From positions 1-17,334 of the forward strand of contig DAOQTX010000054.1 in NCBI GenBank assembly GCA_035340715.1: a DNA stretch of 17,334 bases. The letters are read 5' to 3'. This document shows positions 7,301 through 14,800 of the stretch, in pieces; positions within the stretch are counted from its first letter, which is position 1; each line of letters begins with the position of its first letter. This DNA is from DAOQTX01 sp035340715 (GTDB taxonomy: Bacteria > Bacteroidota > Bacteroidia > AKYH767-A > OLB10). The notes under the pieces were generated by a model that had not been told where the DNA came from, made no database searches, and was given only the letters and a program-made list of their open reading frames with translations. A program made the position numbers and the translations under genes.

Positions 7301-9974
7301 TAGGGTCTCCACCGGTGTTTACTCGATTAAACCCAAACAAAGTTGTGCCAGCGGTATTGACCAAATAAATATCCAAATCATTGTTGGTTCCAGTTGCCGT
7401 TTGACCAATAGAATAAATGCTGTCTTGCCATTGCAGAACAACCGTATAGGTTCCGGGGATTAAAGAAATATTTTGAAGAAAATCTCCTCCGCTAAAATTA
7501 TGTACAGTGCCACTTAAGCCTAAGCCAGCGGGTGCAGGTATTGGGTTAAAAAAGCTTTCATGCGATTTGGTCCCAAAATTACCGGCTGCTGAAAAATACG
7601 AAACACCATTATTAGCAACTACATCAACCGCCTGTGCAACAACTCCATCTTGAAAAAATGGTTCGGTTATGAAAGTAATGTCATCAATTATTACATCACA
7701 ACTGTCGTTTTGTAATTCAACAATTCCTTGAGCAAAATCTCCAGCCGATATGAAACCGGTTCTAAATGCAAGTTCTGATTTTGGTGCAATGTCATGCACA
7801 ATCTGTAGCATGGCTCTTCCTTCATCGCTTCGACTTCCATACGGATAATCCAACAGCACATCAACCGGTGTTGAATTCATAGCATTACCAACTCCCGGTA
7901 GATCTCCGTTTACAATATCTGTTTGAGCCGGATTGCCAATGATGGAATTATAACTGTCAGAAAGTACGCCAACTTTTATATTTTCACCTTGCACATTAAA
8001 TCCATTTCGAGCAGAAGAGGAACCTTGAGAAATGTCGCCAAGACTACTTACAATGCCACTTCCGGTTAAAGGTGGAAATACAGGACGAACATAATTCACT
8101 AAAGTAGGAAGTGAATCTAACTTGTTTAGGTTGGCAATGGGAAATTTACCGGTAATGATTAATGAGTTAGGTCCATTGTTGATCAGATTGGTAATACCAT
8201 ATATCGAAGGGTTTTGTAAAAGGAGGGTCAATAAATTTTGAGTTTGTCCTTCTATTGATATAATTTCAATCCAAACACTATCGCTTTGAATTCTAAAGAT
8301 GTTTTCAATGGTGTCCTGAATATCAGTAAAGTTTTGATGTAATGAAGTCAGTTCGCTTCCTTTCAAATTAAAAGTTTTACCACCAGTAGGAGGAGGGTAA
8401 TAAGGTAGTATGCATGGACCAAACGTAACCAAAGCTTCATCAGAAGCAGTGCAACCATTATCGATATCGGTTACAAAAAGTGTGTAAGTTCCAACCGAAT
8501 TCACTAATGGGTTTAAAGTACTGTCACCCGATACAATATTACCATTGTTCGAGGCTACCCAATGGTACTCAATTTTTGGATTGTTACTTGAGCCTTCGAG
8601 ATTTACTTCAAGTAACCAACAACTAATTTGTTTGTCGGGACCGGCATTAACATCGGGGACCTGATTATTTAAGGTAACATCTACTTGATCACTTGCCGTA
8701 CATCCCCCTGGAACACTCACGATTACGGTATAAAGTCCGGGTTGATTTACCGTTGGGCTTGCAGTATTTGCGCCTGAAACTATATTTCCTCCGTTCGAAG
8801 CACCCCAACTAAATGTTGCATTGGGATGATTTGAGGATCCATCAAGAGAAACACTGTTAAGGCTGCAGGTAAGTTCTTTATCCGAACCTGCATTGGCAAT
8901 AGGGGTAGTGCAAACTCCAAAAGGATAATGTTCAATTGTGATTCCATTCTTGATAACAATTTGGGTTCCACTCCATAATGCTCCTTTTATATCTACGTTT
9001 CCCGTACCGTAACCAATTAAAATTCCTGCAAAAGGCGCATATACCGTTCCATTCCATTTTGGATTATTGGCTCCCGCAGCAGCATTACCAATGGTAAATG
9101 CAAAAGTTCCACTGGGTGATTTTAATCCTGTGCCATGTGTTTCACAAAATATCCTTGAAGGATCTCCTCCGTTTTTAATAACCGATTTTATTTTCCCAAG
9201 ATTAACATCATCATGGAAGTATAAATAGAAATTGCCTGGACTATTTTGAAAATCAAATTCAATTGAATTTTTCAAACCGGTATTGTTTACTTCATTAAAT
9301 ACATATACTCCGGGACCAGATAGTTTAAGTGTCTGATTTCCGGATAGAAATATATTTCCGTATGCCCCTGGTGAAATGGTTTGAGAATTTAGTATGTGAT
9401 TGTTGCTGGCAGGAGGGAAATTTGTAATGGCCGGTAAGTTCGGAATTACGGGTAATGTTGGATTACCTACTACGATGCCACCCGATGGGATAGGTCCATT
9501 GTAGCTTCGGTTTGCTGGTCTTGTGAGCATACCGTTTATAAATCCGCCTTTTATTTCAGAATTTCCATTAACATTTATGTTTCCGGTAATTTGTGTATTG
9601 GTTCCTGCGGTAAAGATTTGTCCATTTAACAATGCTTGATTGGTTATGCTTAAATCACCGTTGATTTGATTGCCATTTTTTAAAAACATTTTGTTAAGTG
9701 AATGCATGTCTGCATTGATTAAAACCGAGCCGGTAGTTTTAATCAATACATGCGAACCAATCATACCTCCTTGTATGGTATTGTTATATTTCATGTGAAC
9801 ACCTGGCCCTGGAGAAAGAGGGTTAGTGGTGCCTTGTCCGCCTGGCCCTGTGAATAGAACAAAGTCAGACATTTGAAGAACTTGTGCACTTAGTTGAGCA
9901 ACTGATAAAAAAATAAGAAAAGTTACCAGACTCAAACAAGATACAATCCGATTGTATTTTGTGTGGGTTGTCAT
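4308..9974 (-). CDS. Giant multidomain S8/S53-like secreted protease, T9SS type A
   Basis: 1888 residues. Order: signal peptide (1-30, ending LSA/Q); a Gly/Asn-rich beta-helix-like region (about 60-350, many short strands such as NINVNGNSEIKGG); two tandem Ig/PKD-like domains (about 357-436 and 437-520), each with a Cys pair and the phrase GNIVSG; a linker; a subtilisin-fold peptidase (about 640-1085); an IPT/TIG-like domain (about 1091-1178); four MBG-like domains starting near 1184, 1281, 1516 and 1606; and a type A T9SS tail (YPNPA, 1813-1817). In the peptidase, D673 (LSDSY), N799 (AAGN) and S1022 (GTSCAAP) fit subtilase positions. The catalytic His position instead reads DEGRAM, so E718 probably replaces it, as in the sedolisin-like (S53-like) branch. 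A beta-domain (about 820-928) interrupts the catalytic fold. It is probably a surface protease or adhesin; the substrate is unknown. The gene has its own promoter and terminator. MBG domain 2 holds the RSLVN array described separately. Confidence 0.9.
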   Translation of the reverse strand: MTTHTKYNRIVSCLSLVTFLIFLSVAQLSAQVLQMSDFVLFTGPGGQGTTNPLSPGPGVHMKYNNTIQGGMIGSHVLIKTTGSVLINADMHSLNKMFLKNGNQINGDLSITNQALLNGQIFTAGTNTQITGNINVNGNSEIKGGFINGMLTRPANRSYNGPIPSGGIVVGNPTLPVIPNLPAITNFPPASNNHILNSQTISPGAYGNIFLSGNQTLKLSGPGVYVFNEVNNTGLKNSIEFDFQNSPGNFYLYFHDDVNLGKIKSVIKNGGDPSRIFCETHGTGLKSPSGTFAFTIGNAAAGANNPKWNGTVYAPFAGILIGYGTGNVDIKGALWSGTQIVIKNGITIEHYPFGVCTTPIANAGSDKELTCSLNSVSLDGSSNHPNATFSWGASNGGNIVSGANTASPTVNQPGLYTVIVSVPGGCTASDQVDVTLNNQVPDVNAGPDKQISCWLLEVNLEGSSNNPKIEYHWVASNNGNIVSGDSTLNPLVNSVGTYTLFVTDIDNGCTASDEALVTFGPCILPYYPPPTGGKTFNLKGSELTSLHQNFTDIQDTIENIFRIQSDSVWIEIISIEGQTQNLLTLLLQNPSIYGITNLINNGPNSLIITGKFPIANLNKLDSLPTLVNYVRPVFPPLTGSGIVSSLGDISQGSSSARNGFNVQGENIKVGVLSDSYNSIIGNPAQTDIVNGDLPGVGNAMNSTPVDVLLDYPYGSRSDEGRAMLQIVHDIAPKSELAFRTGFISAGDFAQGIVELQNDSCDVIIDDITFITEPFFQDGVVAQAVDVVANNGVSYFSAAGNFGTKSHESFFNPIPAPAGLGLSGTVHNFSGGDFLQNISLIPGTYTVVLQWQDSIYSIGQTATGTNNDLDIYLVNTAGTTLFGFNRVNTGGDPIEVLSFTVVGGNADANLLISKPSGPDNVNFKYVVFRGEMVINEFNSGTSTIVGQANAEGAMAVGAVLYTNTPAFGVTPPTIASFSSRGGTSVYGSTRTKPDFTAPNGVNTTVFLGGVNIDGDAFPNFFGTSCAAPHAGAGAALLLSARKKFYNTSLSPSEIRSLLRNTAVDMDGSGYDVNSGFGLVDINAAMNTFAAPTPEIISLEYDTNLIPGLVALTVTVNGNYLTAFSEIVFRGTHLPTTIISGNQLQAIIPTFTGNPPIQIYNPPITPLLNDGGYSDSLFFFSPIKKQVKVVADNKTKKFGEKIPQFSSMVFVDNIPLDSTSFTLLDLGLDSIYYNTPANSLSNAGIYFIRPTIDSLDPTNPDDLALLELYTYEFVDGLLFIEKMPLTIEANDTTIIYGDCPDVVTFSYIYDATNIDPLDQAVFLSSLQFDHQSKISDALVLVDGRSLVNGRSLVNADLINMAFLVSGRSLVNGRSLVNGNNLSFDTLNLIDVALKNIFDYQVDSANGVLTSARSLVNARSLVNARSLVNGIASVNGRSLVNGAPLINSSSVDNNSNSNVVVVIDTTDYLAPPNDTLYELTPINMITGTTVGNWTIVPAPMISNNFDIDYALGDLHILPAPLQIEANDTSIVYGSPNFFTYTTSGFQYDDVDSIVFSSSPGYEVYDSNNVLITGIPFVGTHQLLPVGAGLITPSNYYLQYVSGILNVSPADLTVVADDKFIFEGECLPPFTSTISGFVVGGNDSIFTGPFYTVNPLFYGSPGTHSIIPNSLLLYPPVNYNINYIPGTLYVNPKNGTTSKITLSIICMDTLSNHPSGLSYEAHLKATNNNVYSIYIPIGADNMVLTAGTYIGTPPVVFQPGITYYDVLFDGSPLTWNVWSYQGYVKKLVSKTVSSSTPICSNSLKYMASSINKNDLTVYPNPASDRIYFSDPFKQEVDVLLSVTNHLGQKVIEDRYHASPEFVQSIDIRMLTSGIYFLSLSSEDESHSIAFIVQ
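5664..5954 (-). repeat. RSLVN hexapeptide array inside MBG domain 2
   Basis: Eight exact copies of RSLVN, each preceded by Gly or Ala, lie at residues 1341-1437 of the giant protease, at DNA positions 5940-5954, 5922-5936, 5871-5885, 5853-5867, 5736-5750, 5718-5732, 5700-5714 and 5664-5678. They form two clusters (4 + 4), with degenerate hexads between and after them (GIASVN, GAPLIN, GNNLSF). Codons differ from copy to copy: Arg is AGA, AGG or CGA; Ser is AGT, AGC or TCA; Leu is TTA, TTG, CTA or CTG. The peptide is therefore conserved while the DNA has diverged. Confidence 0.9.
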
Positions 9975-9989
9975 ATAAAGGTTTTATTA

Positions 9990-10004
9990 AGGATTAAAAA
10001 TCCT
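9990..10004 (-). other. Small hairpin in the 5' leader of the giant protease gene
   Basis: A perfect 6-bp inverted repeat, AGGATT-AAA-AATCCT, 15 bases before the ATG at 9974 and downstream of the predicted promoter, so it would be in the mRNA leader. It could protect the message or affect ribosome access. A role is not shown. Confidence 0.3.
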
Positions 10005-10018
10005 AGAGTCTTAGCTAT

Positions 10019-10050
10019 CAAATTTAGTGAATTGAACCTATTGAAGGCAA
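10019..10050 (-). promoter_or_regulatory. Bacteroidota-type promoter of the giant protease gene
   Basis: On the minus strand the -7 box TAAATTTG (10019-10026) matches the Bacteroidota consensus TAnnTTTG exactly. A TTG (-33 element, 10048-10050) lies 21 bases upstream, within the usual range. Transcription would start near 10012, giving a leader of roughly 37 bases before the ATG at 9974. Confidence 0.65.
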
Positions 10051-10061
10051 GTATTTAGGGA

Positions 10062-10090
10062 ATTGATTTTCAAAAACTTAGAAAATCAAT
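10062..10090 (-). terminator. Hairpin after the histidine kinase gene, possible terminator
   Basis: A perfect 10-bp stem, ATTGATTTTC (10062-10071) with GAAAATCAAT (10081-10090), and a 9-base loop. It starts 10 bases after the kinase stop codon. No T-run follows on the minus strand, so it may be a weak terminator or a 3'-end stabiliser. The next gene's promoter begins just beyond it. Confidence 0.4.
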
Positions 10091-10100
10091 AAAAGAGCTA

Positions 10101-11408
10101 TTATACAGCGGGAATGCTGATGGTAAATTGGGTAAATGAACCATCTTCAGAATCAAAATCAATATTGCCTCCATGCGCTTTTAAAATATCAAAACTAATG
10201 CTTAGGCCTAAGCCGGTTCCTTGTCCGGTTGGTTTAGTTGTGAAAAAGGGATTGAAAATTTTATCCTTTATCTCTTTGGGAATTCCTGCACCATTATCTC
10301 TGAGAATTAATTTAACATTGTTTCCTTCCTGATAGGTTTTAATCTGTAAACTAGGTTCAAATGGAATGTTGTTTTTTCTATGATGATCCAACTTCAGTTT
10401 CATTGCATAAAATGCATTGGAGAAAATATTTATGAAAACTCTATTCATATCATTTGGAATCACACTCAAAGGAGCAAGATTTTCTCCATACGATTTTTCC
10501 AAGTTTACTTTCATATTCAACTCCGAGGATTTCATGCCATGCATGGCAAAGTTCAATGATTCTTCCAGCATATGGTTGATGTCCACTTTAGATTTTTGCT
10601 CAGAAGATTTTCTTGAATGTTGCATCATGCTATTGACAATATTATTAGCTCTGTCGCCATGATGTGCAATTCGAGATAAGTTTTCTTTGATTAATAGAAT
10701 CAATTCATTTTTTTCGTCATCATTCTTACTATTGGAGTACTCTTCAATCAACTCCATGGAGATACTGGAAAAATTATTCACAAAGTTGAGAGGATTTTTT
10801 ATTTCATGAGCTATCCCCGCAGTTAATTGTCCGAGAGTAGCTAGTTTTTCTTGTAGAATAAGTTGTTCCTGATATCGGTTAAGTTCGTCAATGACTCTCG
10901 CCAACTCAATGTTTTTGTCAATCAGACTTTGTGTCCGTTCCTTAACCATCGATTCCAATTCCTGTTCACGAACTTTCATTTGTTCGATTAACTTGTTGTT
11001 CTGAACTCTGATTCTTTGGATAAGCGTTTTGGTAACATCTTTTAAAACAGCAGGGTAGGAGTTTAAAACTTCAAAAAAATGTTGTTGACTCAACTTACCT
11101 GCAACAGCGCTTTCTTTAGCGGTAACCGACATCGATCGTGGCTCATCATCCAATAGACTAAACTCACCAAAAAATTGTGACTGATTGAGTATGGCAACCT
11201 CCATCTCTTCATCATGAATAATGACTTCACCCTTCAGAATAATGTACATGCTTCGTCCGGGATCACCTTTTGAAATGATTCGCTCTTCTTTGGCATATTC
11301 TTTAATTAATAGTTTACCGCACAGGTCATCAATCACTTGATTGGGCAATTGATGAAAAATCTCAACGGTTTTTACTATCTTTTGTATCTCATTTTCCGTT
11401 ATGGGCAT
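10101..11408 (-). CDS. Cyclic-nucleotide-binding sensor histidine kinase
   Basis: A 435-residue soluble kinase without signal peptide or membrane helix. The N-terminal CAP_ED-type cNMP-binding domain (about 15-125) has the phosphate-binding cassette pattern GE (81-82) followed by RS (91-92) in DDEPRSMSV, the residues that hold the cyclic phosphate and ribose in this family. A coiled coil (about 130-190) leads to the dimerisation/phosphoacceptor domain with H201 (GIAHEIKNPL). The ATPase domain follows, with N331 (FSNA), D371 (DNGAGI), an F box (FNPFFTTK, 385-392) and G2 box GTGLGLS (397-403). All boxes needed for autophosphorylation are present. There is no receiver domain, so it must use a separate response regulator. 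The sequence implies that intracellular cAMP or cGMP controls kinase output; which ligand, and which partner, is inference. The adenylate cyclase gene lies two genes downstream, and the HD hydrolase gene is divergent. The ATG at 11408 gives a domain start that fits the family. Confidence 0.92.
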   Translation of the reverse strand: MPITENEIQKIVKTVEIFHQLPNQVIDDLCGKLLIKEYAKEERIISKGDPGRSMYIILKGEVIIHDEEMEVAILNQSQFFGEFSLLDDEPRSMSVTAKESAVAGKLSQQHFFEVLNSYPAVLKDVTKTLIQRIRVQNNKLIEQMKVREQELESMVKERTQSLIDKNIELARVIDELNRYQEQLILQEKLATLGQLTAGIAHEIKNPLNFVNNFSSISMELIEEYSNSKNDDEKNELILLIKENLSRIAHHGDRANNIVNSMMQHSRKSSEQKSKVDINHMLEESLNFAMHGMKSSELNMKVNLEKSYGENLAPLSVIPNDMNRVFINIFSNAFYAMKLKLDHHRKNNIPFEPSLQIKTYQEGNNVKLILRDNGAGIPKEIKDKIFNPFFTTKPTGQGTGLGLSISFDILKAHGGNIDFDSEDGSFTQFTISIPAV

Positions 11409-11450
11409 AGCACTTTATTATGGAATGATGAAGGTAGGAAAATTATCATT

Positions 11451-11458
11451 TATATTTG
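11451..11458 (+). promoter_or_regulatory. -7 promoter box for the HD-domain gene
   Basis: TATATTTG fits TAnnTTTG exactly and ends 28 bases before the TTG chosen as start of the HD gene. No clear TTG -33 element lies at the expected spacing (an ATG triplet at 11428-11430 is the nearest). A transcript starting near 11464 would exclude the upstream in-frame ATG at 11337, which supports the downstream start. Confidence 0.5.
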
Positions 11459-11486
11459 TGAGTGTATTGGAAAAATCAATATTAAG

Positions 11487-12065
11487 TTGAACTATAACCG
11501 AGCCTATAAATTAGCTGTAAATTTATTATCAAGTTTACCGAATGATCTCTACTACCATAATGTAGATCATACTATGGCGGTGCTGCAAGCTTGTGAGCGT
11601 ATTTATAGCGATGAAAATCAATCGGATGAATTTCAGTTAGCACTATTGAAAACAGCCGCTCTCTTTCATGACATTGGATACTTAGTTCAATATCATCGGA
11701 ACGAAGAAGAAGCTTGTAAAATTGTGGAGAGTTCATTGCCCGAATGCGATTATACACGTGATGAAATCATTATCATCAATCGCTTAATTATGGCGACTCA
11801 AATGCCACAACAACCAAGAGATTTGCTGGAGAAAATTATTTGTGATGCTGATTTGGAATATTTGGGAACAACAGATTTTGATAATATTTCGGATAAACTA
11901 TTTAGAGAACTTCAACAAAGAGATCTTGTATCGAACAAACTAGATTGGGATAAAACGCAAATAGAATTCTTATCGGCTCACCAATATTGGACATTAAGTG
12001 CTCAACAGAGATGTGGTGAGATAAAAGGATTAAACTTAAATAAGGTAATTCAGCGCCAAACCTAA
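11487..12065 (+). CDS. HD-domain metal-dependent phosphohydrolase
   Basis: About 192 residues if started at the TTG at 11487. HD-superfamily metal ligands can be seen: H28 (in YYHNVDHT), the H61-D62 doublet (ALFHDIGY) and D120/D122 (ICDADLEYLG). H70 (QYHRNEEEA) may also take part. The protein is cytosolic, with no signal peptide. HD proteins of this small type hydrolyse phosphoester or nucleotide substrates; the actual substrate is unknown. An in-frame ATG exists at 11337, but it lies inside the divergent kinase gene and the extra 50 residues look like translated non-coding sequence. The TTG is preceded by a GGA-containing stretch and a -7 box, and places the start right before the conserved domain. 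An ATT at 11466 is a less likely alternative. It is divergent from the cNMP-binding kinase (78-base gap), hinting at shared control and perhaps cyclic-nucleotide turnover, which is speculative. Confidence 0.85.
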   Translation: MNYNRAYKLAVNLLSSLPNDLYYHNVDHTMAVLQACERIYSDENQSDEFQLALLKTAALFHDIGYLVQYHRNEEEACKIVESSLPECDYTRDEIIIINRLIMATQMPQQPRDLLEKIICDADLEYLGTTDFDNISDKLFRELQQRDLVSNKLDWDKTQIEFLSAHQYWTLSAQQRCGEIKGLNLNKVIQRQT

Positions 12066-13726
12066 CGTATCAAAGCAACGGTTCCTCTATTCATTCTGTC
12101 CAGGTTTTCACCGGATGTTTTAAATTTCATCTCGTAGATATAAATACCTTGATCCAATTGATCTCCGTCCCATTTAAAATCAGGATTGTTTGAAGCGTAA
12201 ACGATGTTTCCCCACCGGTTAAAAATGTGAATACTAAATTCAGAAAAGACGCATTCAATATAGTACAATTGGAAGTGATCGTTCTTTAAATCATTATTGG
12301 GAGTAAAAGCATTGGGAATGAATGAAGAGCAATCGCAATGCCTCAATTCCACTAAAACAGAATCAATAATCGTGTCGCAATTTAATATGGCTTCAACGAT
12401 GTACATTCCCGAATCGGTCACCTGAATGGATTCGCCCTGCATTCCATTGCTCCAATAAAAATTATAATTTACTCCATTATAGGGTTGCTTTACTTTGAGT
12501 TCGATTGTAGAATTAATACAAAAAACGGAATCAACCTGAACAATAATCTTAGGATCTTCAATAGGGACACGATAGTCCCAATGATTGGGCAGTCCCCAGG
12601 TTGATAATCCGGATACCAAAGTAACGGCATTGTTTGTGAAGTTACATGACATCCCCGCTAAGTTTGGATTTTCTATTGCGCTTAAAAATGCGGAACCATT
12701 TAATCGAGCGATGTATAATTTATTATCGGGAGCTCTCTGAATACTTCCATAAGGTTTGCCACCGGATGAAACCACATATTGTGAACTGCTGATCGGTTGT
12801 TGGTTTAAGTCGAACTGATAAACTCTTTGATACGATATTCCTTGGTCTAATCCATGTGTGCTGCAATACAGTTTAGTGCCATCGGGAGAAAATTGAAGGC
12901 CGTATCCTCTTTCATGCAATTGATTTCGAATCTCTATTGGGAAACTCTCCATCATACTCAATTTCCCTGTTACATTGTCGAAATAAAACAGTTCAACCAT
13001 AGTATGTGCATTGCTGGCATCAATATAATTTGTGAATGTGCTGGCTAGGATCGTTCCTGCCTCATTCATGGCCAGGCATCCCAATGTGCCTTCATTACTG
13101 CCAAACACATTTGAGTTACGAACAGTTCCAACAGAGGAGATAACTGGTGTGTGAACTATACCATCACAGTCAACATTATAAGCAAAGAATCTATTACTAA
13201 GCCATTCATGGACAATGACCCAAGATTCCGTTTGATTAAAATTTTTTGTTGCTGTTATTCCTTCGCAGGCAGGAGTGACCAATAAGTTGTTTTTTATTGT
13301 AACGGCTCCATTGCCATTATTTAATTTCATATCGATCTTGCTGTAACTTAGTCCACCATAGGGAGAAGAAAAGCTTCCTGCTTGAGCTGCAAGTGTGAAT
13401 AATATATATTGAGTAGAATCGCTAAAAACTGGGACCGCTAATGTTGATTGTGTAGTACTGAAATGTCCGTACAAACCAATTCCATTTTGCATCACGTTAT
13501 TTGTTTTGTCCCATACCCATTCTCCATTGGTATAGAACAACAAATTACCCTTTCGATCCGAAACCGTGGTGCAACCTTCATCGGTTGAAAGTGGACTACC
13601 CGCAATAGAAACAGGTGTGGGGTTAAAATGTATTCCGGCATTAAATCCAAATCTCCAATGCTGGTATTGTGCAATCGCATGCAGAGGAAAAACAAACAAT
13701 AGAAATATAAGAGTTTTGCGATACAT
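12062..13726 (-). CDS. T9SS type B cargo with propeller-like N-terminal region
   Basis: A 554-residue secreted protein. The signal peptide (1-19, HAIA/Q) is followed by a region of about 380 residues with spaced beta-propeller-like blades: GNLLFYTNGEWVWD near 60, LQFSPDGTKLYCSTHG near 285 and APDNKLYIARLNG near 340. An Ig/PKD-like domain (about 395-460) carries the phrase YNFYWSNG. The C-terminal domain (about 467-554) is the type B T9SS signal, also called gliding-motility-associated C-terminal domain, with FIPNAFTPNND, FNRWGNIVY, WDG and GIYIYE. The protein is expected on the cell surface or released. No enzyme motif is visible, so binding or a structural role is likelier. Its stop overlaps the stop of the convergent HD gene by three bases. 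The DUF4421 gene lies 48 bases upstream on the same strand, so the two may share a transcript. Confidence 0.88.
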   Translation of the reverse strand: MYRKTLIFLLFVFPLHAIAQYQHWRFGFNAGIHFNPTPVSIAGSPLSTDEGCTTVSDRKGNLLFYTNGEWVWDKTNNVMQNGIGLYGHFSTTQSTLAVPVFSDSTQYILFTLAAQAGSFSSPYGGLSYSKIDMKLNNGNGAVTIKNNLLVTPACEGITATKNFNQTESWVIVHEWLSNRFFAYNVDCDGIVHTPVISSVGTVRNSNVFGSNEGTLGCLAMNEAGTILASTFTNYIDASNAHTMVELFYFDNVTGKLSMMESFPIEIRNQLHERGYGLQFSPDGTKLYCSTHGLDQGISYQRVYQFDLNQQPISSSQYVVSSGGKPYGSIQRAPDNKLYIARLNGSAFLSAIENPNLAGMSCNFTNNAVTLVSGLSTWGLPNHWDYRVPIEDPKIIVQVDSVFCINSTIELKVKQPYNGVNYNFYWSNGMQGESIQVTDSGMYIVEAILNCDTIIDSVLVELRHCDCSSFIPNAFTPNNDLKNDHFQLYYIECVFSEFSIHIFNRWGNIVYASNNPDFKWDGDQLDQGIYIYEMKFKTSGENLDRMNRGTVALIR

Positions 13727-13774
13727 GACAACCGATATTACAATACTTCAATTTAGTAAATAGTATTCAAAAGG

Positions 13775-14779
13775 TCATTTTAATTTATCATTAATCCATC
13801 GATTATTCAATTTAAAGCGCTTTGCATAAATTATACGGACATTACCAACATTGAATTCGCCTTTAAATGATTTTTTCGCGTTCCCATTTACAATAGAATG
13901 ATTTAAGAAGGTTATTCCAAAATACGAATTATGGTCGTTGTATCCCAAAGCAACTCTGCTGTTTAAACTTCCCTGAACTTCCCCTTGCGATTCTGTTCTA
14001 CATTCAATCAATTCCTTTTGAATTGAGCCAACTCCTATATTAAGTGTTAATGATAGCAGCGTAAAAAATTTCTGCTTTACAACAAATGTATGTGCATATC
14101 CAATACCAGGGCCTACTTTTACAAAACTATATGCCTTGGTATCTTGAATGTCAATAAAAGAAGCACTATCGGTAAAGTATGGTGTGATTACACTATCCGA
14201 TTGTAAGGACCCGAAAACTATTTCAAATCCATAAAGCAATGAACCTGCAGATTTAAGTTGTTGCTCGTTTTGCATTAATGCAGCTTTAAATGAGAATCGC
14301 TTATGGTTTTTAATGAAAAGGGCTGAACCACCAATGAGCCTTTGCTTAAAATCAGGTCGAATGTAGATATGATCAATAAATTGAAAACTGTTTTTTAAAT
14401 AAAAGCCATTGTAAAATTGAGCATACAAGTCGAGCGCAACTTTAGGTGTATAAATATGTGATTGAAGATCGAGATACTTTGTTTCACCCTTACCGTTTTC
14501 AGGATTAAGGAATTTAAATCCATGAGCAAGATTTAGAGTAAATGACTTGTAGGTTGCACCGATGCCTAAGTTTAATTTGGAGTTTGGCCTAAAATCGAAT
14601 TGGGTTCTATCGTTTGAATCTTCAAGTTTGAAATTGGTGTACTTCTCAGAAATAAAAACCCGTGTTGTAATCGTTTGATCATAAGTTCTGATGTACAATG
14701 AATCTTTTACAGTACTTGCAAGTAGGTTTGTGAAATATATAGTTAGTATTAAAGCAAATCCAATAGTTTTATAAACCAT
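13775..14779 (-). CDS. DUF4421-type outer-membrane beta-barrel protein
   Basis: 334 residues. The signal peptide covers about 1-22 (LLAS/T). Most of the rest alternates polar and hydrophobic residues with aromatic girdles, as in outer-membrane barrels (for example LNLGIGATYKSFTLNLAHGF near 68-88). The start DSLYIRTYDQTITTRVF and the block RPNSKLNLGIG fit the DUF4421 family of Bacteroidota. The function is not known; no enzymatic motif is seen. The protein ends in a basic tail without a T9SS signal, consistent with insertion by the BAM machinery. The propeller-like T9SS cargo gene lies directly downstream, so a barrel and cargo pairing is possible. Confidence 0.75.
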   Translation of the reverse strand: MVYKTIGFALILTIYFTNLLASTVKDSLYIRTYDQTITTRVFISEKYTNFKLEDSNDRTQFDFRPNSKLNLGIGATYKSFTLNLAHGFKFLNPENGKGETKYLDLQSHIYTPKVALDLYAQFYNGFYLKNSFQFIDHIYIRPDFKQRLIGGSALFIKNHKRFSFKAALMQNEQQLKSAGSLLYGFEIVFGSLQSDSVITPYFTDSASFIDIQDTKAYSFVKVGPGIGYAHTFVVKQKFFTLLSLTLNIGVGSIQKELIECRTESQGEVQGSLNSRVALGYNDHNSYFGITFLNHSIVNGNAKKSFKGEFNVGNVRIIYAKRFKLNNRWINDKLK

Positions 14780-14788
14780 TTTATTATT

Positions 14789-14800
14789 TATTGATCAATA
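14789..14800. promoter_or_regulatory. 12-bp palindrome before the DUF4421 gene
   Basis: TATTGATCAATA is a perfect palindrome centred about 15 bases upstream of the ATG at 14779. Its position fits an operator, but it is AT-rich and short enough to arise by chance. A second inverted repeat in the same 126-base gap pairs TGAATCG (14819-14825) with CGATTCA (14849-14855). Confidence 0.25.

Noticed and set aside
11337..11486. Longer N-terminus for the HD protein starting at ATG 11337
   Set aside because: It would overlap the kinase gene by 72 bases, lies upstream of the -7 box, and the added residues show no domain character.
11425..11489. Short peptide frame starting ATGATGAAG upstream of the HD gene
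   Set aside because: About 21 codons ending at the HD start region, and it begins before the predicted transcription start. No support as a leader peptide.
13492..13731. 79-residue minus-strand frame overlapping the start of the type B cargo gene
   Set aside because: It is a shifted-frame shadow. The overlapping frame has the signal peptide and full domain structure.
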